From assembly GCA_945870175.1 (NCBI GenBank), contig CAMBRJ010000003.1, positions 1 to 34,586 on the forward strand: DNA of 34,586 bases. Reading direction: 5' to 3'. The notes under the pieces are model-generated. The model did not search any database. It was not told the origin of the DNA and saw only the letters and a list, made by a program, of their open reading frames with translations. A program made the translations under genes and the position numbers. This document shows positions 24,251 through 32,991 of the stretch, piece after piece (position 1 is the stretch's first letter; each line of letters opens with the position of its first letter). The stretch comes from Gemmatimonas phototrophica (GTDB lineage Bacteria; Gemmatimonadota; Gemmatimonadetes; Gemmatimonadales; Gemmatimonadaceae).

Positions 24251-25702
24251 CTACGGAGTAATCGCCGGCGACGCGAGCTGCTTCACCATGCGGTACCAGA
24301 ATTCCACGCTGTCGTGGAACGCTTTCACCCCCACGCGCTCGTCCTGGCCGTGGGCACGGCTCGGTTCCAGCTGTTCGAAGAAGATGGCCGAGATGCCGTA
24401 GGTGGGGATGCCGGCATTGCGCGTGAACAGTCCGTCGGTGGCGCCGGTGGACATCTCGGGCACCACCACAGCGCCGGGGAATCGCTCCTTCGTGAGTCGC
24501 TCCACCACGCCCATGACATCCGCGCGTAACGGCGACGCCGGGCTCGGCGTAATTGGCCCATCGGCCGTGACCTTGGCCAGCGACCCCACCACACGCTGAA
24601 TGGCGGCCCGCACCGAGTCGGGCACCTCATCGGGGAGCATGCGGCAATTGATGTTGGCCGAGGCGCGCTGCGGCAGCGCATTATCGGCATGTCCGCCGGT
24701 CAGCAGCGTGGCCACGCAGGTCGTGCGCATCACCGAGTTCCAGTACGGATTCGTGGCAGCCAGCGACTGCGCAGCGGCCGCGCTCATCGGTTGCGCGGCC
24801 ACGGCACGCATGAGGGCGGCCACCTCGGGGGTCTGAGTGGCAGCGCTCTGTTGGAAATAGGCGCGCGACACCTCGGTGAGTCGGATCGGAAACTCCGAGG
24901 CGCCGAACGTGATCAGGGCCGCCGAGAGATCGTAGATCGCGTTGTCCTTCCGCGGCACCGAGCTGTGCCCGCCGAGGTTCGTGGACTCGAGCTTGAAGTT
25001 GGCGAACACCTTCTCCGCGGCCTGCACCGAGTTCGACACGGGCGTGCCCTTGTCGAGCGCCCCGCCGCCGGCGTCGGTATTGAGGGCGTATTCCGCGTCG
25101 AGCTTCGCGCGGTGATTCGTGAGCAGCCACATCATCGAGCCGCTGGTGGTCTCCTCATCGGCCGTGAGCACCACCACGATGTCGCGATCCGGCACGAACT
25201 TCTCGCGCTTCCAACGCACCATATTCGCGACGATCGCGGCCACACCGGCCTTGTTGTCCTCGGCACCCCGCCCGTAGTACCAGCCGTCCTTCTCGACCAT
25301 CGTGAACGGATCGGTCGGCCAGTCACTCCGGTTGGCGGCCACGACGTCCAGATGCGCCATCAGCAGCATCGGCTTCTTGCCCGAGGCCCGTCCGCGTAGG
25401 CGCGCCACGAGTGACGTGAGTTCCGGACGTGGGCCAAGAAGCTGCACGTCGACCGCCGGGTAGCCGGCCGCCAGTAACCGGGCGGCCACGGCCTGCGCCG
25501 CCCGACGCACCCCGGGCGTGCCGGTCGTCGAGTTGATGTTCACCAGCTGCCGCAGGATGGCGCGTGCCTCCTGTTGATCGGCCGGCAACGGGGCAGGCTG
25601 CGCCGCCAGCGATTCAACCGGTCGCGCGAGCGTGCTCGTGAGCAAGATGCCCGAGATCGCCATCATCCACCGGGTTACGGCACACCGAGAACGGCAAAGC
25701 AT
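24251..25702 (-). CDS. Exported M20/M25/M40-family metallopeptidase
   Basis: The 483-residue protein has an N-terminal signal peptide (WMMAISGILLTSTLARPVESLAAQ). Metal-site residues are His117 and Asp119 in LMAHLDVV, Asp149 in GRGAEDNKAG, Glu183-Glu184 in ADEETTSGS, Asp210 in NTDAGGG and a C-terminal His in SRAHGQDERVG. The extra dimerisation domain (about 225-350) contains GGHSSVPRKDNAIY, typical of carboxypeptidase G2/DapE-like members. It probably cleaves peptides or acyl-amino acids outside the cytoplasm. ATG 25702 is chosen for the signal peptide; no strong Shine-Dalgarno is seen. It is divergent from the operon that starts at 25811, and the 108-bp gap between them must hold promoters for both. 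Confidence 0.9.
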   Translation of the reverse strand: MLCRSRCAVTRWMMAISGILLTSTLARPVESLAAQPAPLPADQQEARAILRQLVNINSTTGTPGVRRAAQAVAARLLAAGYPAVDVQLLGPRPELTSLVARLRGRASGKKPMLLMAHLDVVAANRSDWPTDPFTMVEKDGWYYGRGAEDNKAGVAAIVANMVRWKREKFVPDRDIVVVLTADEETTSGSMMWLLTNHRAKLDAEYALNTDAGGGALDKGTPVSNSVQAAEKVFANFKLESTNLGGHSSVPRKDNAIYDLSAALITFGASEFPIRLTEVSRAYFQQSAATQTPEVAALMRAVAAQPMSAAAAQSLAATNPYWNSVMRTTCVATLLTGGHADNALPQRASANINCRMLPDEVPDSVRAAIQRVVGSLAKVTADGPITPSPASPLRADVMGVVERLTKERFPGAVVVPEMSTGATDGLFTRNAGIPTYGISAIFFEQLEPSRAHGQDERVGVKAFHDSVEFWYRMVKQLASPAITP

Positions 25703-25810
25703 GGTGGAATGGGGTCGATGGTCAATGAACAACAACGACAGCCTTCGTCTCGGCGAATATGCAGACAAATCGTTTGCAAAGGGGGGAGATCGGCCACAGG
25801 TTAAGCCCCG

Positions 25811-27568
25811 ATGCGAACCCAAACCCGACTCGCCGCGCTCGCACTGCTCGCGCTCGGCACCGCTTGCGCTCCCGCCGAGCAGGCCGCGGACGCCGTTCCC
25901 GCCACCGCCGGGTTCGCCCCCTTCGTGGACCGCTATCTCGACGGCTTCGCGCGCCGTCATCCCTCGATCGCCGCCGGCAACGGCTTGCACGATCACGACG
26001 ACCAGCTTGACGACTTCTCCGCGGCGGCCATCGCCGCCGAGATCACGACGCTCAAGACGGCAGCGGCCGAGCTCGCGGCGTTCAGCGATTCGTCACTCAC
26101 CCCCGACGAACGCGTGGACAAACGCATTCTCGCCGGCGTGATCGACGGCTGGCTGCTCGAGCAGGAAACGCTGGAGAACTGGAAGCGGAATCCGATGACG
26201 TACGCCAGTGCGTTGTCGGATGGCGTGCACAACCTGATGACGATGGAAAACGAGGCGGCGCCGGTGCGCATGCGTCGGATCATCACCAAGCTCGCCGGTG
26301 TGCCCGCATTGCTTCAGGCGGCGCGCACGAACATCGTCACGCCGCCCCGGATCTTCGCCGAACGCGGACTCGGCATGATGCGCGGCGCATCCACGATGCT
26401 CACCACCGACCTGCCCGTCGCCTTCGTCACGGCGAACGGCACACCGCTCATGGATTCACTATTGAGCGCGGCGACCGTCGCGGCGAAGGCCATCGACGCG
26501 TACACCGCCGATTTCGAGAAGACTGTACTCCCCACCGCCAACGGCGAGTGGAAGGTCGGTGGTGACGCCGTCGCCCGACGCTATCGCGCGGAAGAACTCA
26601 TCGACGTGCCGCTGGCCGACCTGGCCGCGCTGGGTGAGCGCGAACTGCAGCTGGCGCAGGAGCGCTTCCGCGCCGCGGCGCGGCGATTGGCGCCCGGCGC
26701 CGATCCGCAGGCCACGTGGCTCACGATCCGCCGCAATCATCCCAAGCGCGGCGAGGTCGTCGCGGCCGCACAGGCTGTCGTGGATTCGCTCACGCGCTTC
26801 GTCGCGGCCAAGAATCTGGCCGTGGTGCCCAATGGCGAACATGTCGTGGTCAAACCCGCGCAGCCGTTTTCGCTGGGCTTCGCGTCGATGCACGCGTCGC
26901 CCCCGCTCGAAAAGACGCCGTTGCAAAGTTTCTACTACATCACCGACGCCGACTCGCTCGAATCGCTCGCGCAGCAGGACGCATGGCTCGAACGCTTCAA
27001 CTTCGCCTCACTGGCGATCACGTCGGCGCACGAAGCGATGCCCGGTCATTGGCTGCACTCCGTGCACATGCGCGACACGCCGGGCAAGATCCGTCGCATC
27101 TGGATCGGTCTGAATCCGTTTCCGCAGCCGTCTTCTGGACAGGACGGCTGGGCGCACTATTCCGAAGAGCTGGTCGTCGAGCAGGGTTTCATGAACGGCG
27201 ACCCGCGCTATGCACTCGCCCAACTCAGTGACGCGCTCACGCGCATCTGTCGATTGCTGTCGGGCATTCGATTGCACACCGGCGAATGGACGCTCGCCCA
27301 GGCGCAGGCCTGCTTCGAGCAACAGGCCTATGTCGCGGCTCCCGCCGCCAAACGTGAAGCGGAACGCGGCACCTACGACCCCACCTACGGCGGTTACTTC
27401 CTGGGCAAGCGCGGCATGCTCACGCTGCGGCGCGATGTACAGGCGGCACAGGGTGACAAGTTCAACCTCCGCGAGTTCCACGAACGCGTTATGAAGAACG
27501 GCATCGCGCCGATCTGGGCGCACCGGCAGCTGCTGCTGCCGGGTGACACCTCACGGGTAATTCAGTGA
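25811..27568 (+). CDS. DUF885 lipoprotein, putative zinc carboxypeptidase-like enzyme
   Basis: The 585-residue protein has a lipoprotein signal (LAALALLALGTAC, Cys19 or nearby), so it should be anchored in the periplasm. The DUF885 domain fills the rest. The zinc motif HEAMPGH is intact at 407-413 and is followed by DGWAHYSEEL at 445-454, corresponding to the family EGWA-YAE motif with Asp in place of Glu. DPTYGGYFLGKRGML near residue 520 is the family's C-terminal signature. DUF885 proteins are thought to be peptidases, without firmly established substrates. It is the first gene of a seven-gene overlapping operon; its TGA is shared with the next gene's GTG (GTGA). Confidence 0.88.
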   Translation: MRTQTRLAALALLALGTACAPAEQAADAVPATAGFAPFVDRYLDGFARRHPSIAAGNGLHDHDDQLDDFSAAAIAAEITTLKTAAAELAAFSDSSLTPDERVDKRILAGVIDGWLLEQETLENWKRNPMTYASALSDGVHNLMTMENEAAPVRMRRIITKLAGVPALLQAARTNIVTPPRIFAERGLGMMRGASTMLTTDLPVAFVTANGTPLMDSLLSAATVAAKAIDAYTADFEKTVLPTANGEWKVGGDAVARRYRAEELIDVPLADLAALGERELQLAQERFRAAARRLAPGADPQATWLTIRRNHPKRGEVVAAAQAVVDSLTRFVAAKNLAVVPNGEHVVVKPAQPFSLGFASMHASPPLEKTPLQSFYYITDADSLESLAQQDAWLERFNFASLAITSAHEAMPGHWLHSVHMRDTPGKIRRIWIGLNPFPQPSSGQDGWAHYSEELVVEQGFMNGDPRYALAQLSDALTRICRLLSGIRLHTGEWTLAQAQACFEQQAYVAAPAAKREAERGTYDPTYGGYFLGKRGMLTLRRDVQAAQGDKFNLREFHERVMKNGIAPIWAHRQLLLPGDTSRVIQ

Positions 27569-28716
27569 CCGCCAGCAACGACATCGTTCGTGTAGGCGTG
27601 CTCGGCGCCGGCGCCTGGGCACAGTTCGCGCACTTGCCTGGCTGGAAGCGCGATCCGCGTTGCACTATCGTCGCGATCGCCGATCCCATCGTCGAGCGTG
27701 CCCGCGAGTTCGCGGCGCAGTTCGACATTCCCAATGTGTATGCCACACACGAAGAGCTGATCGCGCGTACCGATATCGATGTGGTCGACGTCTGCACCCC
27801 CAGCGCCACGCACTTTGCATTGAGCTGCGCGGCACTGGAAGCCGGCAAGCATGTGCTGTGCGAGAAGCCCGTGGCGTATGATTTCACCGAAACGCGACGG
27901 GCGGCCGCCCTGGCCGCCAGCAAAGGCCTCAAGACCAAGCTCGGCTTCACCTTCCGCTACTCGCCGGCCATGCGCTACATGAAAGCGCTGATCGACGAGG
28001 GGTATATCGGCACGCCGTTCATCTTCAACGGCTACGAGCAGAACTCGCAGTGGCTCGATCCGCAAACGCCGTTGCGTCAGGTCGATCATGAGGCCGACCA
28101 AACGGAGATTCACGTCTCGTCGCTGGAAGGCTACGGCGCGCCGATCATGGACATCGGCCACCTGTTCATGGGCAGTCGCTTCAAGTCGGTGGTGGGCACG
28201 ATGAAGAACTTCATCCCCGAGCGCATGGTGCGCGCCACCGGCACGATGATGCGCATGAATATCGACGATGGCGACATATTTATCGGCGAGTTCGACAACG
28301 GCGGCATTGGCTCCATTCAAACCAGCTTCGTGACCGTCGGAAACTATCCCGGCATCGAAGCGCGGGTGTATGGCAGCAAGGGCGCCTTGATCTGCCGACT
28401 GGTGGAAGAGAACGGCATCTGCGAAACGCTGAAAGGTGCGACGGCCGACGCCGTGGAGTTCAAGGAGCTCGAGATTCCGCAGCGCTTCTATCCGGCCGGC
28501 GGCAGTGCACGCGAATCGTGGCGTTCGCTGTTTTACGCGAACCTCATCGGCTCGTTCATCTCCGAGATCCGCGGCGAGGTGGAGGGCAACGAAGGCAACT
28601 TTGAAGATGGGGCGCATGTGCAGGAGCTCATCAATGCCGTCGAGCGCTCGTTCCGCGAACGCCGCTGGGTGAACATTCCGCTCGAACAGCCTTCCACCGC
28701 GGGATCGGCATCCTGA
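27565..28716 (+). CDS. Gfo/Idh/MocA-family oxidoreductase
   Basis: The 383-residue protein has an N-terminal Rossmann fold (VGVLGAGAWAQFAHL, residues 10-24) and the EKP motif at Glu100-Lys101-Pro102 (LCEKPVAYDF), whose lysine is usually catalytic in Gfo/Idh/MocA enzymes. The C-terminal alpha/beta domain includes MDIGHLFMGSRFKSV. Members are NAD(P)-dependent dehydrogenases or oxidoreductases, most often of sugars, inositols or imino compounds; the substrate here is unknown. There is no signal peptide, so it is cytoplasmic. The start is GTG 27565 overlapping the upstream stop; its own stop overlaps a CTG that begins the next gene. It sits between two DUF885 genes. Confidence 0.92.
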   Translation: MTASNDIVRVGVLGAGAWAQFAHLPGWKRDPRCTIVAIADPIVERAREFAAQFDIPNVYATHEELIARTDIDVVDVCTPSATHFALSCAALEAGKHVLCEKPVAYDFTETRRAAALAASKGLKTKLGFTFRYSPAMRYMKALIDEGYIGTPFIFNGYEQNSQWLDPQTPLRQVDHEADQTEIHVSSLEGYGAPIMDIGHLFMGSRFKSVVGTMKNFIPERMVRATGTMMRMNIDDGDIFIGEFDNGGIGSIQTSFVTVGNYPGIEARVYGSKGALICRLVEENGICETLKGATADAVEFKELEIPQRFYPAGGSARESWRSLFYANLIGSFISEIRGEVEGNEGNFEDGAHVQELINAVERSFRERRWVNIPLEQPSTAGSAS

Positions 28717-30395
28717 GCCACGATACGACGGCTACACTCGACCGCTTTCTTTCGCACTACTTCGCGCGACACCCCGTAAACGCCACGTTCACGGGACTGC
28801 ACACGCATGACCATCATCTCCCCGATTGGTCGCGTGACGCGCGCGACACCGAAGTGGCCGAGCTGGCCGAGCTGCACGACGCGCTGTTCAGCGCGTCGCC
28901 ACACCGCAGCAACGATGTCCTCGCCGCCGATATCGATGCCGTCGACGCCGAGTTGGCGCGCGCCAACATCGACCTCCGCATTCTCGAAACGCAGAGCCGC
29001 TTCTTCCACGACCGGAATCCCGTGCTCTGGACCGGCGAGGCGATTTTCAGCATCGTCTCGTTATTGCTGCGTCCCACGCAGCCCATGCCGTCCTGCACCG
29101 CGGCGATCACGGCACGACTCCGCGCCATCCCGGCGTTCCTTGGTGCGATGCCGGCAGCGCTCACCGAACCGGTCCCCGCGATCTGGATCGATCGCGCTAC
29201 CCGCGAGGCGCGCGCATTCGCCGCGTTCCTGCGGGGGCCATTGCGTCTCTGGTGCGACGAGCACCAGATCGACCGCGTGGAACGTCAGTCGATCACCGAC
29301 GCGGCGGCGGATGCAGCGCGGGCATTCGACGGCGCGGCACACTGGCTCTTCCTGTTGCCACACGACGTGCACTCGGGCTACGCCGTCGGCGTCGAAGCCT
29401 ACGACATCCTGCTGCAGCGCGGGCACTTCTGTGCGCAGTCGTCTGCCGAAGTGCTGCAACGCGTGCTCGGCGACATGCCCGCGGCCAAGGCGCGTTTCCA
29501 CGCGCTCGCGACCGACGTTGCCGGCTCCCCTGAGGCCCTCGGCGCGAAGCTCGCCGACGATCGCCCTGCCGAAGCCGACTATCTCGCCACCTTCACGTCG
29601 CAGTTCGATGCGTGCCGGGATCTTGCGCTGCAGCACGATCAGGTCAGCTGGCCCGACTGGCCGCTGCGCTACGTGCCCATTCCCGTGTGGGCCCGCGACA
29701 TCGCGCCGCAACTCTACTTTCTGTTTTATCGCTCGCCGGCACCGTACGAACCCCGCCCCGAGCACCGGTATCTCGTTACCCCCATCGACGACACCATCGC
29801 CCCCGACGAGCGCGAACGCCGCCTGAAGGTGTGGAATCGCAGCACGATCACGCTCAATCACGTCGTGCATCACGGCGCGCTCGGCCATCATGTGCAGAAC
29901 GGGCACGCCACCCATCGGTCGCACTCACGGATCGGCAAGATCGCTGCCGTAGACTGCGCGAGCCGTATCGGCATGTTCCTTGGCGGCTCGATGGCGGAAG
30001 GGTGGGCCTGCTACGCCACCGAACTCGCCGACGAACTCGGATTTCTCACGCCTCTCGAGCGTGCCGCGGAGCAACAAAGTCGTGTGCGCATGCTGGCGCG
30101 CGCCATCGTCGACATCCGTTTGCACACCGGCGAGTTCACCTTCGCCGAGGCCGTGGCGTACTACGTGCACGAAGTCGGCATGCCGGAGGCGGTCGCCATT
30201 GGTGAAGCCACTAAGAACTCGATGTTTCCCTGCACCGCCGTGATGTACTGGCTGGGCACGCAGGGCATTCTCGATCTGCGGGACACCATGCGCCAGCGAC
30301 CGGACTACTCGCCGCGGCACTTTCATGATGCGCTGTTGAGCCGGGGATCCATCCCTGTGGCGCTCGCGGCGCGACTCCTCACGGCAACGTCATGA
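28713..30395 (+). CDS. DUF885 protein without signal peptide, zinc motif altered (probable CTG start)
   Basis: The conserved N-terminus of the domain (TLDRFLSHYFARHPVNATF) is encoded well before the first GTG in this frame (28854), and its match to the lipoprotein paralogue (VDRYLDGFARRHPS) shows it is translated. No ATG, GTG or TTG lies upstream before the frame leaves the coding pattern. A CTG at 28713 overlaps the previous stop as CTGA and is my chosen start, giving 560 residues. There is no signal peptide, so it is cytoplasmic. The expected HExxPGH reads HHGALGHH at 386-393, so the catalytic Glu is His and the Pro is Leu. EGWACYATEL at 429-438 is intact. It may have altered or no peptidase activity. 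Confidence 0.82.
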   Translation: MSHDTTATLDRFLSHYFARHPVNATFTGLHTHDHHLPDWSRDARDTEVAELAELHDALFSASPHRSNDVLAADIDAVDAELARANIDLRILETQSRFFHDRNPVLWTGEAIFSIVSLLLRPTQPMPSCTAAITARLRAIPAFLGAMPAALTEPVPAIWIDRATREARAFAAFLRGPLRLWCDEHQIDRVERQSITDAAADAARAFDGAAHWLFLLPHDVHSGYAVGVEAYDILLQRGHFCAQSSAEVLQRVLGDMPAAKARFHALATDVAGSPEALGAKLADDRPAEADYLATFTSQFDACRDLALQHDQVSWPDWPLRYVPIPVWARDIAPQLYFLFYRSPAPYEPRPEHRYLVTPIDDTIAPDERERRLKVWNRSTITLNHVVHHGALGHHVQNGHATHRSHSRIGKIAAVDCASRIGMFLGGSMAEGWACYATELADELGFLTPLERAAEQQSRVRMLARAIVDIRLHTGEFTFAEAVAYYVHEVGMPEAVAIGEATKNSMFPCTAVMYWLGTQGILDLRDTMRQRPDYSPRHFHDALLSRGSIPVALAARLLTATS

Positions 30396-32032
30396 TGCGT
30401 TGGTCAGTTCGCCTATCCCGCCGCTCGGCGCGTTCCTCGGCGCTTGGCGTCGCCGCCGCGCTCGGTGCGACACTCGTGGCCTGCGGCGGGGAGACGTCCC
30501 GCACCGGCCCGTCGAATGAGCTGCTCATCGTGGGCTACGACCGTGAGCCCGATACGATGAACCGCTACGCCACGCACATTCTCGAAGACATCGAGGCGGG
30601 CGTGGTAGAGGGCCTCGTCACCAATGACGAGGCGATGAAGATCATCCCCGTGCTGGCCGCCGAGATTCCGACCACGGAAAATGGCGGCGTGGTCGTGCGC
30701 GCCGACGGCGGCATGGACGTGACGTGGAAGCTCCGCCCCGGTGTGAAGTGGCACGACGGCGTGCCGCATACGTCGGCCGATGTGAAGTTCACGGTGGATG
30801 CCATCAACAAGGGTGACTGGAAGCCCGAAAGCGTTGATGGCTTTGACCGCATCGCCTCAGTGGATACGCCCGACGCGCTCACGGCCGTCGTGCACTATAA
30901 GGAGGTGTACGCGCCGTACCAGCTCCAGTTCGTGCGCGGGGCACTCCCGAAGCACGTGCTCGAGGGGCGCGATCTCAATACCGCCAACGATTACAATCGC
31001 GCGCCACTCGGCACCGGTCCGTACAAGGTGAAGGAGTGGAAGACGGGCGAGTACATCCTGCTCGAGCGCGCCGAAGGCTACTGGCGTGGCCCGGAGTATC
31101 CGAAGATCAAGCAGCTGCTATTCCGCTTCCTCACGAACACCACCACCCGCATCAACCTCCTCAAGTCGGGCGAAGTGCACATGGTGGCCCTGGTGGCGTG
31201 GGACAAGGTGCGCGAGCTGGAGGCTATCGCCGGCCTGCGGATGAACCGCGTGGTCGGCAACGGCTACGAACATGTCACGCTCAACCAGAAGCATTTTACG
31301 CCGTTCGCCGATGTGAAGGTGCGGCAGGCGCTGGCCCATGCGGTCAATCGCGATCTGCTCGTGCGCACGATTCTCGACGGCCAGGTGGAAGTGGTGAACG
31401 GTCCGATCCAGCCGCTCTCCGCGGCCTACGAGCCGCAGGTGCCGACCTACGAATTCGATCCGGAGCGCGCACGCGCGCTGCTCACCGAAGCGGGCTGGGT
31501 GCTCGGCGCCGATAGCATCCGGATGAAGAACGGCAAGCGGCTCGCGTTTACGCTCATCACGCAGTCGGGCTTCGCGATTCGCGAAAACGTGTCGCAGGCA
31601 TTGCAGCAGGCGTTTCGCGACGTCGGCGCCGAGATGACGGTGAAGCTGCTGGATGGTACGACCATTAGCAGTGTGTGGTTTACGGGCGATTTCGACGCCA
31701 TGCTGCATTGGTGGCAGATGGGCGCCGACCCGGAGCTCACGCTGTTCTTTGCCGGCGATCGTATGCCACCGGCTGGGCGCAACATCAACTACGTGAACGA
31801 CGCCGAGTTGTCGGCGCTGCTGTATCGCTCCGATCGCACCGCCGATGTGGCACAGCGCAACGCACTGCTGCGTGACGCGCAGCGTCGGATCGCCGCGCTC
31901 GCCCCGGAGATCGTGCTGTACAACACCGCCAAGGTCGACGCCGTGCCGCGGTCCCTGATAGGCTTCACCGGTAATCCGACCAACGCCGGCCCGTTCTGGA
32001 ACGTGTACCAGTGGGAGATCGGCAGGCCGTGA
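30392..32032 (+). CDS. ABC transporter substrate-binding lipoprotein (peptide/opine type, SBP_bac_5)
   Basis: The 546-residue protein has a lipobox near ALGATLVAC (Cys31). The body is a family-5 extracellular solute-binding protein: TWKLRPGVKWHDGVPHTSADV near residue 115, LGTGPYKVKEWKTGEYI near 210, PFADVKVRQALAHAVNRDLL near 310. Family members bind di- and oligopeptides, opines, nickel or other short ligands. Cys31 anchors it in the periplasm, where it would deliver ligand to the two permeases that follow. The ATG at 30392 overlaps the upstream stop (ATGA); its own stop overlaps the GTG of the first permease. The neighbouring DUF885 enzymes suggest a peptide-like ligand. Confidence 0.93.
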   Translation: MMRWSVRLSRRSARSSALGVAAALGATLVACGGETSRTGPSNELLIVGYDREPDTMNRYATHILEDIEAGVVEGLVTNDEAMKIIPVLAAEIPTTENGGVVVRADGGMDVTWKLRPGVKWHDGVPHTSADVKFTVDAINKGDWKPESVDGFDRIASVDTPDALTAVVHYKEVYAPYQLQFVRGALPKHVLEGRDLNTANDYNRAPLGTGPYKVKEWKTGEYILLERAEGYWRGPEYPKIKQLLFRFLTNTTTRINLLKSGEVHMVALVAWDKVRELEAIAGLRMNRVVGNGYEHVTLNQKHFTPFADVKVRQALAHAVNRDLLVRTILDGQVEVVNGPIQPLSAAYEPQVPTYEFDPERARALLTEAGWVLGADSIRMKNGKRLAFTLITQSGFAIRENVSQALQQAFRDVGAEMTVKLLDGTTISSVWFTGDFDAMLHWWQMGADPELTLFFAGDRMPPAGRNINYVNDAELSALLYRSDRTADVAQRNALLRDAQRRIAALAPEIVLYNTAKVDAVPRSLIGFTGNPTNAGPFWNVYQWEIGRP

Positions 32033-32991
32033 TCGCGGGCACGATGCGTGGCATGATCATGCGGCGGGTGCTGCAGAGTGCACCGCTGCTGGTCCTCATC
32101 TCGGTACTGGTGTTCGCCCTCCTGCAGGCGGTGCCGGGCGGTCCGCTGGCGGCGTACCTCGAGAATCCGAATGTGCGCCCACAAGACATCGAGCGACTGC
32201 GGGCCGCCATGGGACTCGATCGTCCGCTCGCGGCGCAGTATGTGTCGTGGCTGTCGGCGTTCGTGCGCGGCGACTGGGGCTACAGTTTTGCCGACGGTCG
32301 TCCCGTGCTCGACCGTGTACTCGAGCGCGTGCCCGCTACGCTCGAACTGGTCGGCGCGAGCACCGTGCTGGCGCTTTGCGTGGCGCTGCCCGTAGGCGTC
32401 CTGGCGTCGGTGCATCGCCTGTTCGATCGTGTCACATCGTTGGTCGCGGTGGCGGGCATTTCGCTGCCGGTGTTTTGGTTTGGCTTGCTGCTGCAGCTGG
32501 TGTTCGCGATCACGTTGGGGTGGCTGCCGTCGTCAGGGCGCGCGTCGTTCGGTGCCAATTCGTTCGCGGATCGGATCGCGCACCTCGTGCTGCCGGTGGT
32601 CGTGCTGGCCGCCGTGCAAGCTGCCGCGTGGTCGCGCTATTTACGCCGAGCCATGCGCGAAACGATTGGCCGACCGTTTATGAATGCGGCGCGTGTGCGC
32701 GGCGTCTCCGAGCGCGGCGTACTGTGGCATCACGCGCTACCCAATGCGCTTGGTCCGTTCATTACCGTGGTACTGCTCGATGCCGCCATGATGGCGTCGG
32801 GTGCGGTCGTCACCGAAAGTGTGTTCGCCTGGCCTGGCGTGGGTAGCCTGTTCACCGAGTCGCTCGTGAAGCGCGACTATCCCGTGCTCATGGCCTTTCT
32901 CATGTGCGGCGCCATGGCCGTGATGGTGCTCAATCTGCTGGCCGATATCGCCGTGCGGTGCATCGACCCGCGCACGCGGGGCGCCGCATGA
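32029..32991 (+). CDS. ABC transporter permease (DppB/OppB type)
   Basis: The 320-residue protein has about six membrane segments. It has the DppB-type N-terminus (LISVLVFALLQAVPGGPLAAY), the periplasmic stretch DIERLRAAMGLDRPLAAQY, and the EAA-like cytoplasmic loop NAARVRGVSERGVLWHHALP, which contacts the ATPase. GTG 32029 is chosen because it overlaps the upstream stop (GTGA) like the other junctions; ATG codons at 32044, 32053 and 32059 are alternatives. It forms a heterodimeric channel with the next gene product. Confidence 0.93.
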   Translation: MIAGTMRGMIMRRVLQSAPLLVLISVLVFALLQAVPGGPLAAYLENPNVRPQDIERLRAAMGLDRPLAAQYVSWLSAFVRGDWGYSFADGRPVLDRVLERVPATLELVGASTVLALCVALPVGVLASVHRLFDRVTSLVAVAGISLPVFWFGLLLQLVFAITLGWLPSSGRASFGANSFADRIAHLVLPVVVLAAVQAAAWSRYLRRAMRETIGRPFMNAARVRGVSERGVLWHHALPNALGPFITVVLLDAAMMASGAVVTESVFAWPGVGSLFTESLVKRDYPVLMAFLMCGAMAVMVLNLLADIAVRCIDPRTRGAA

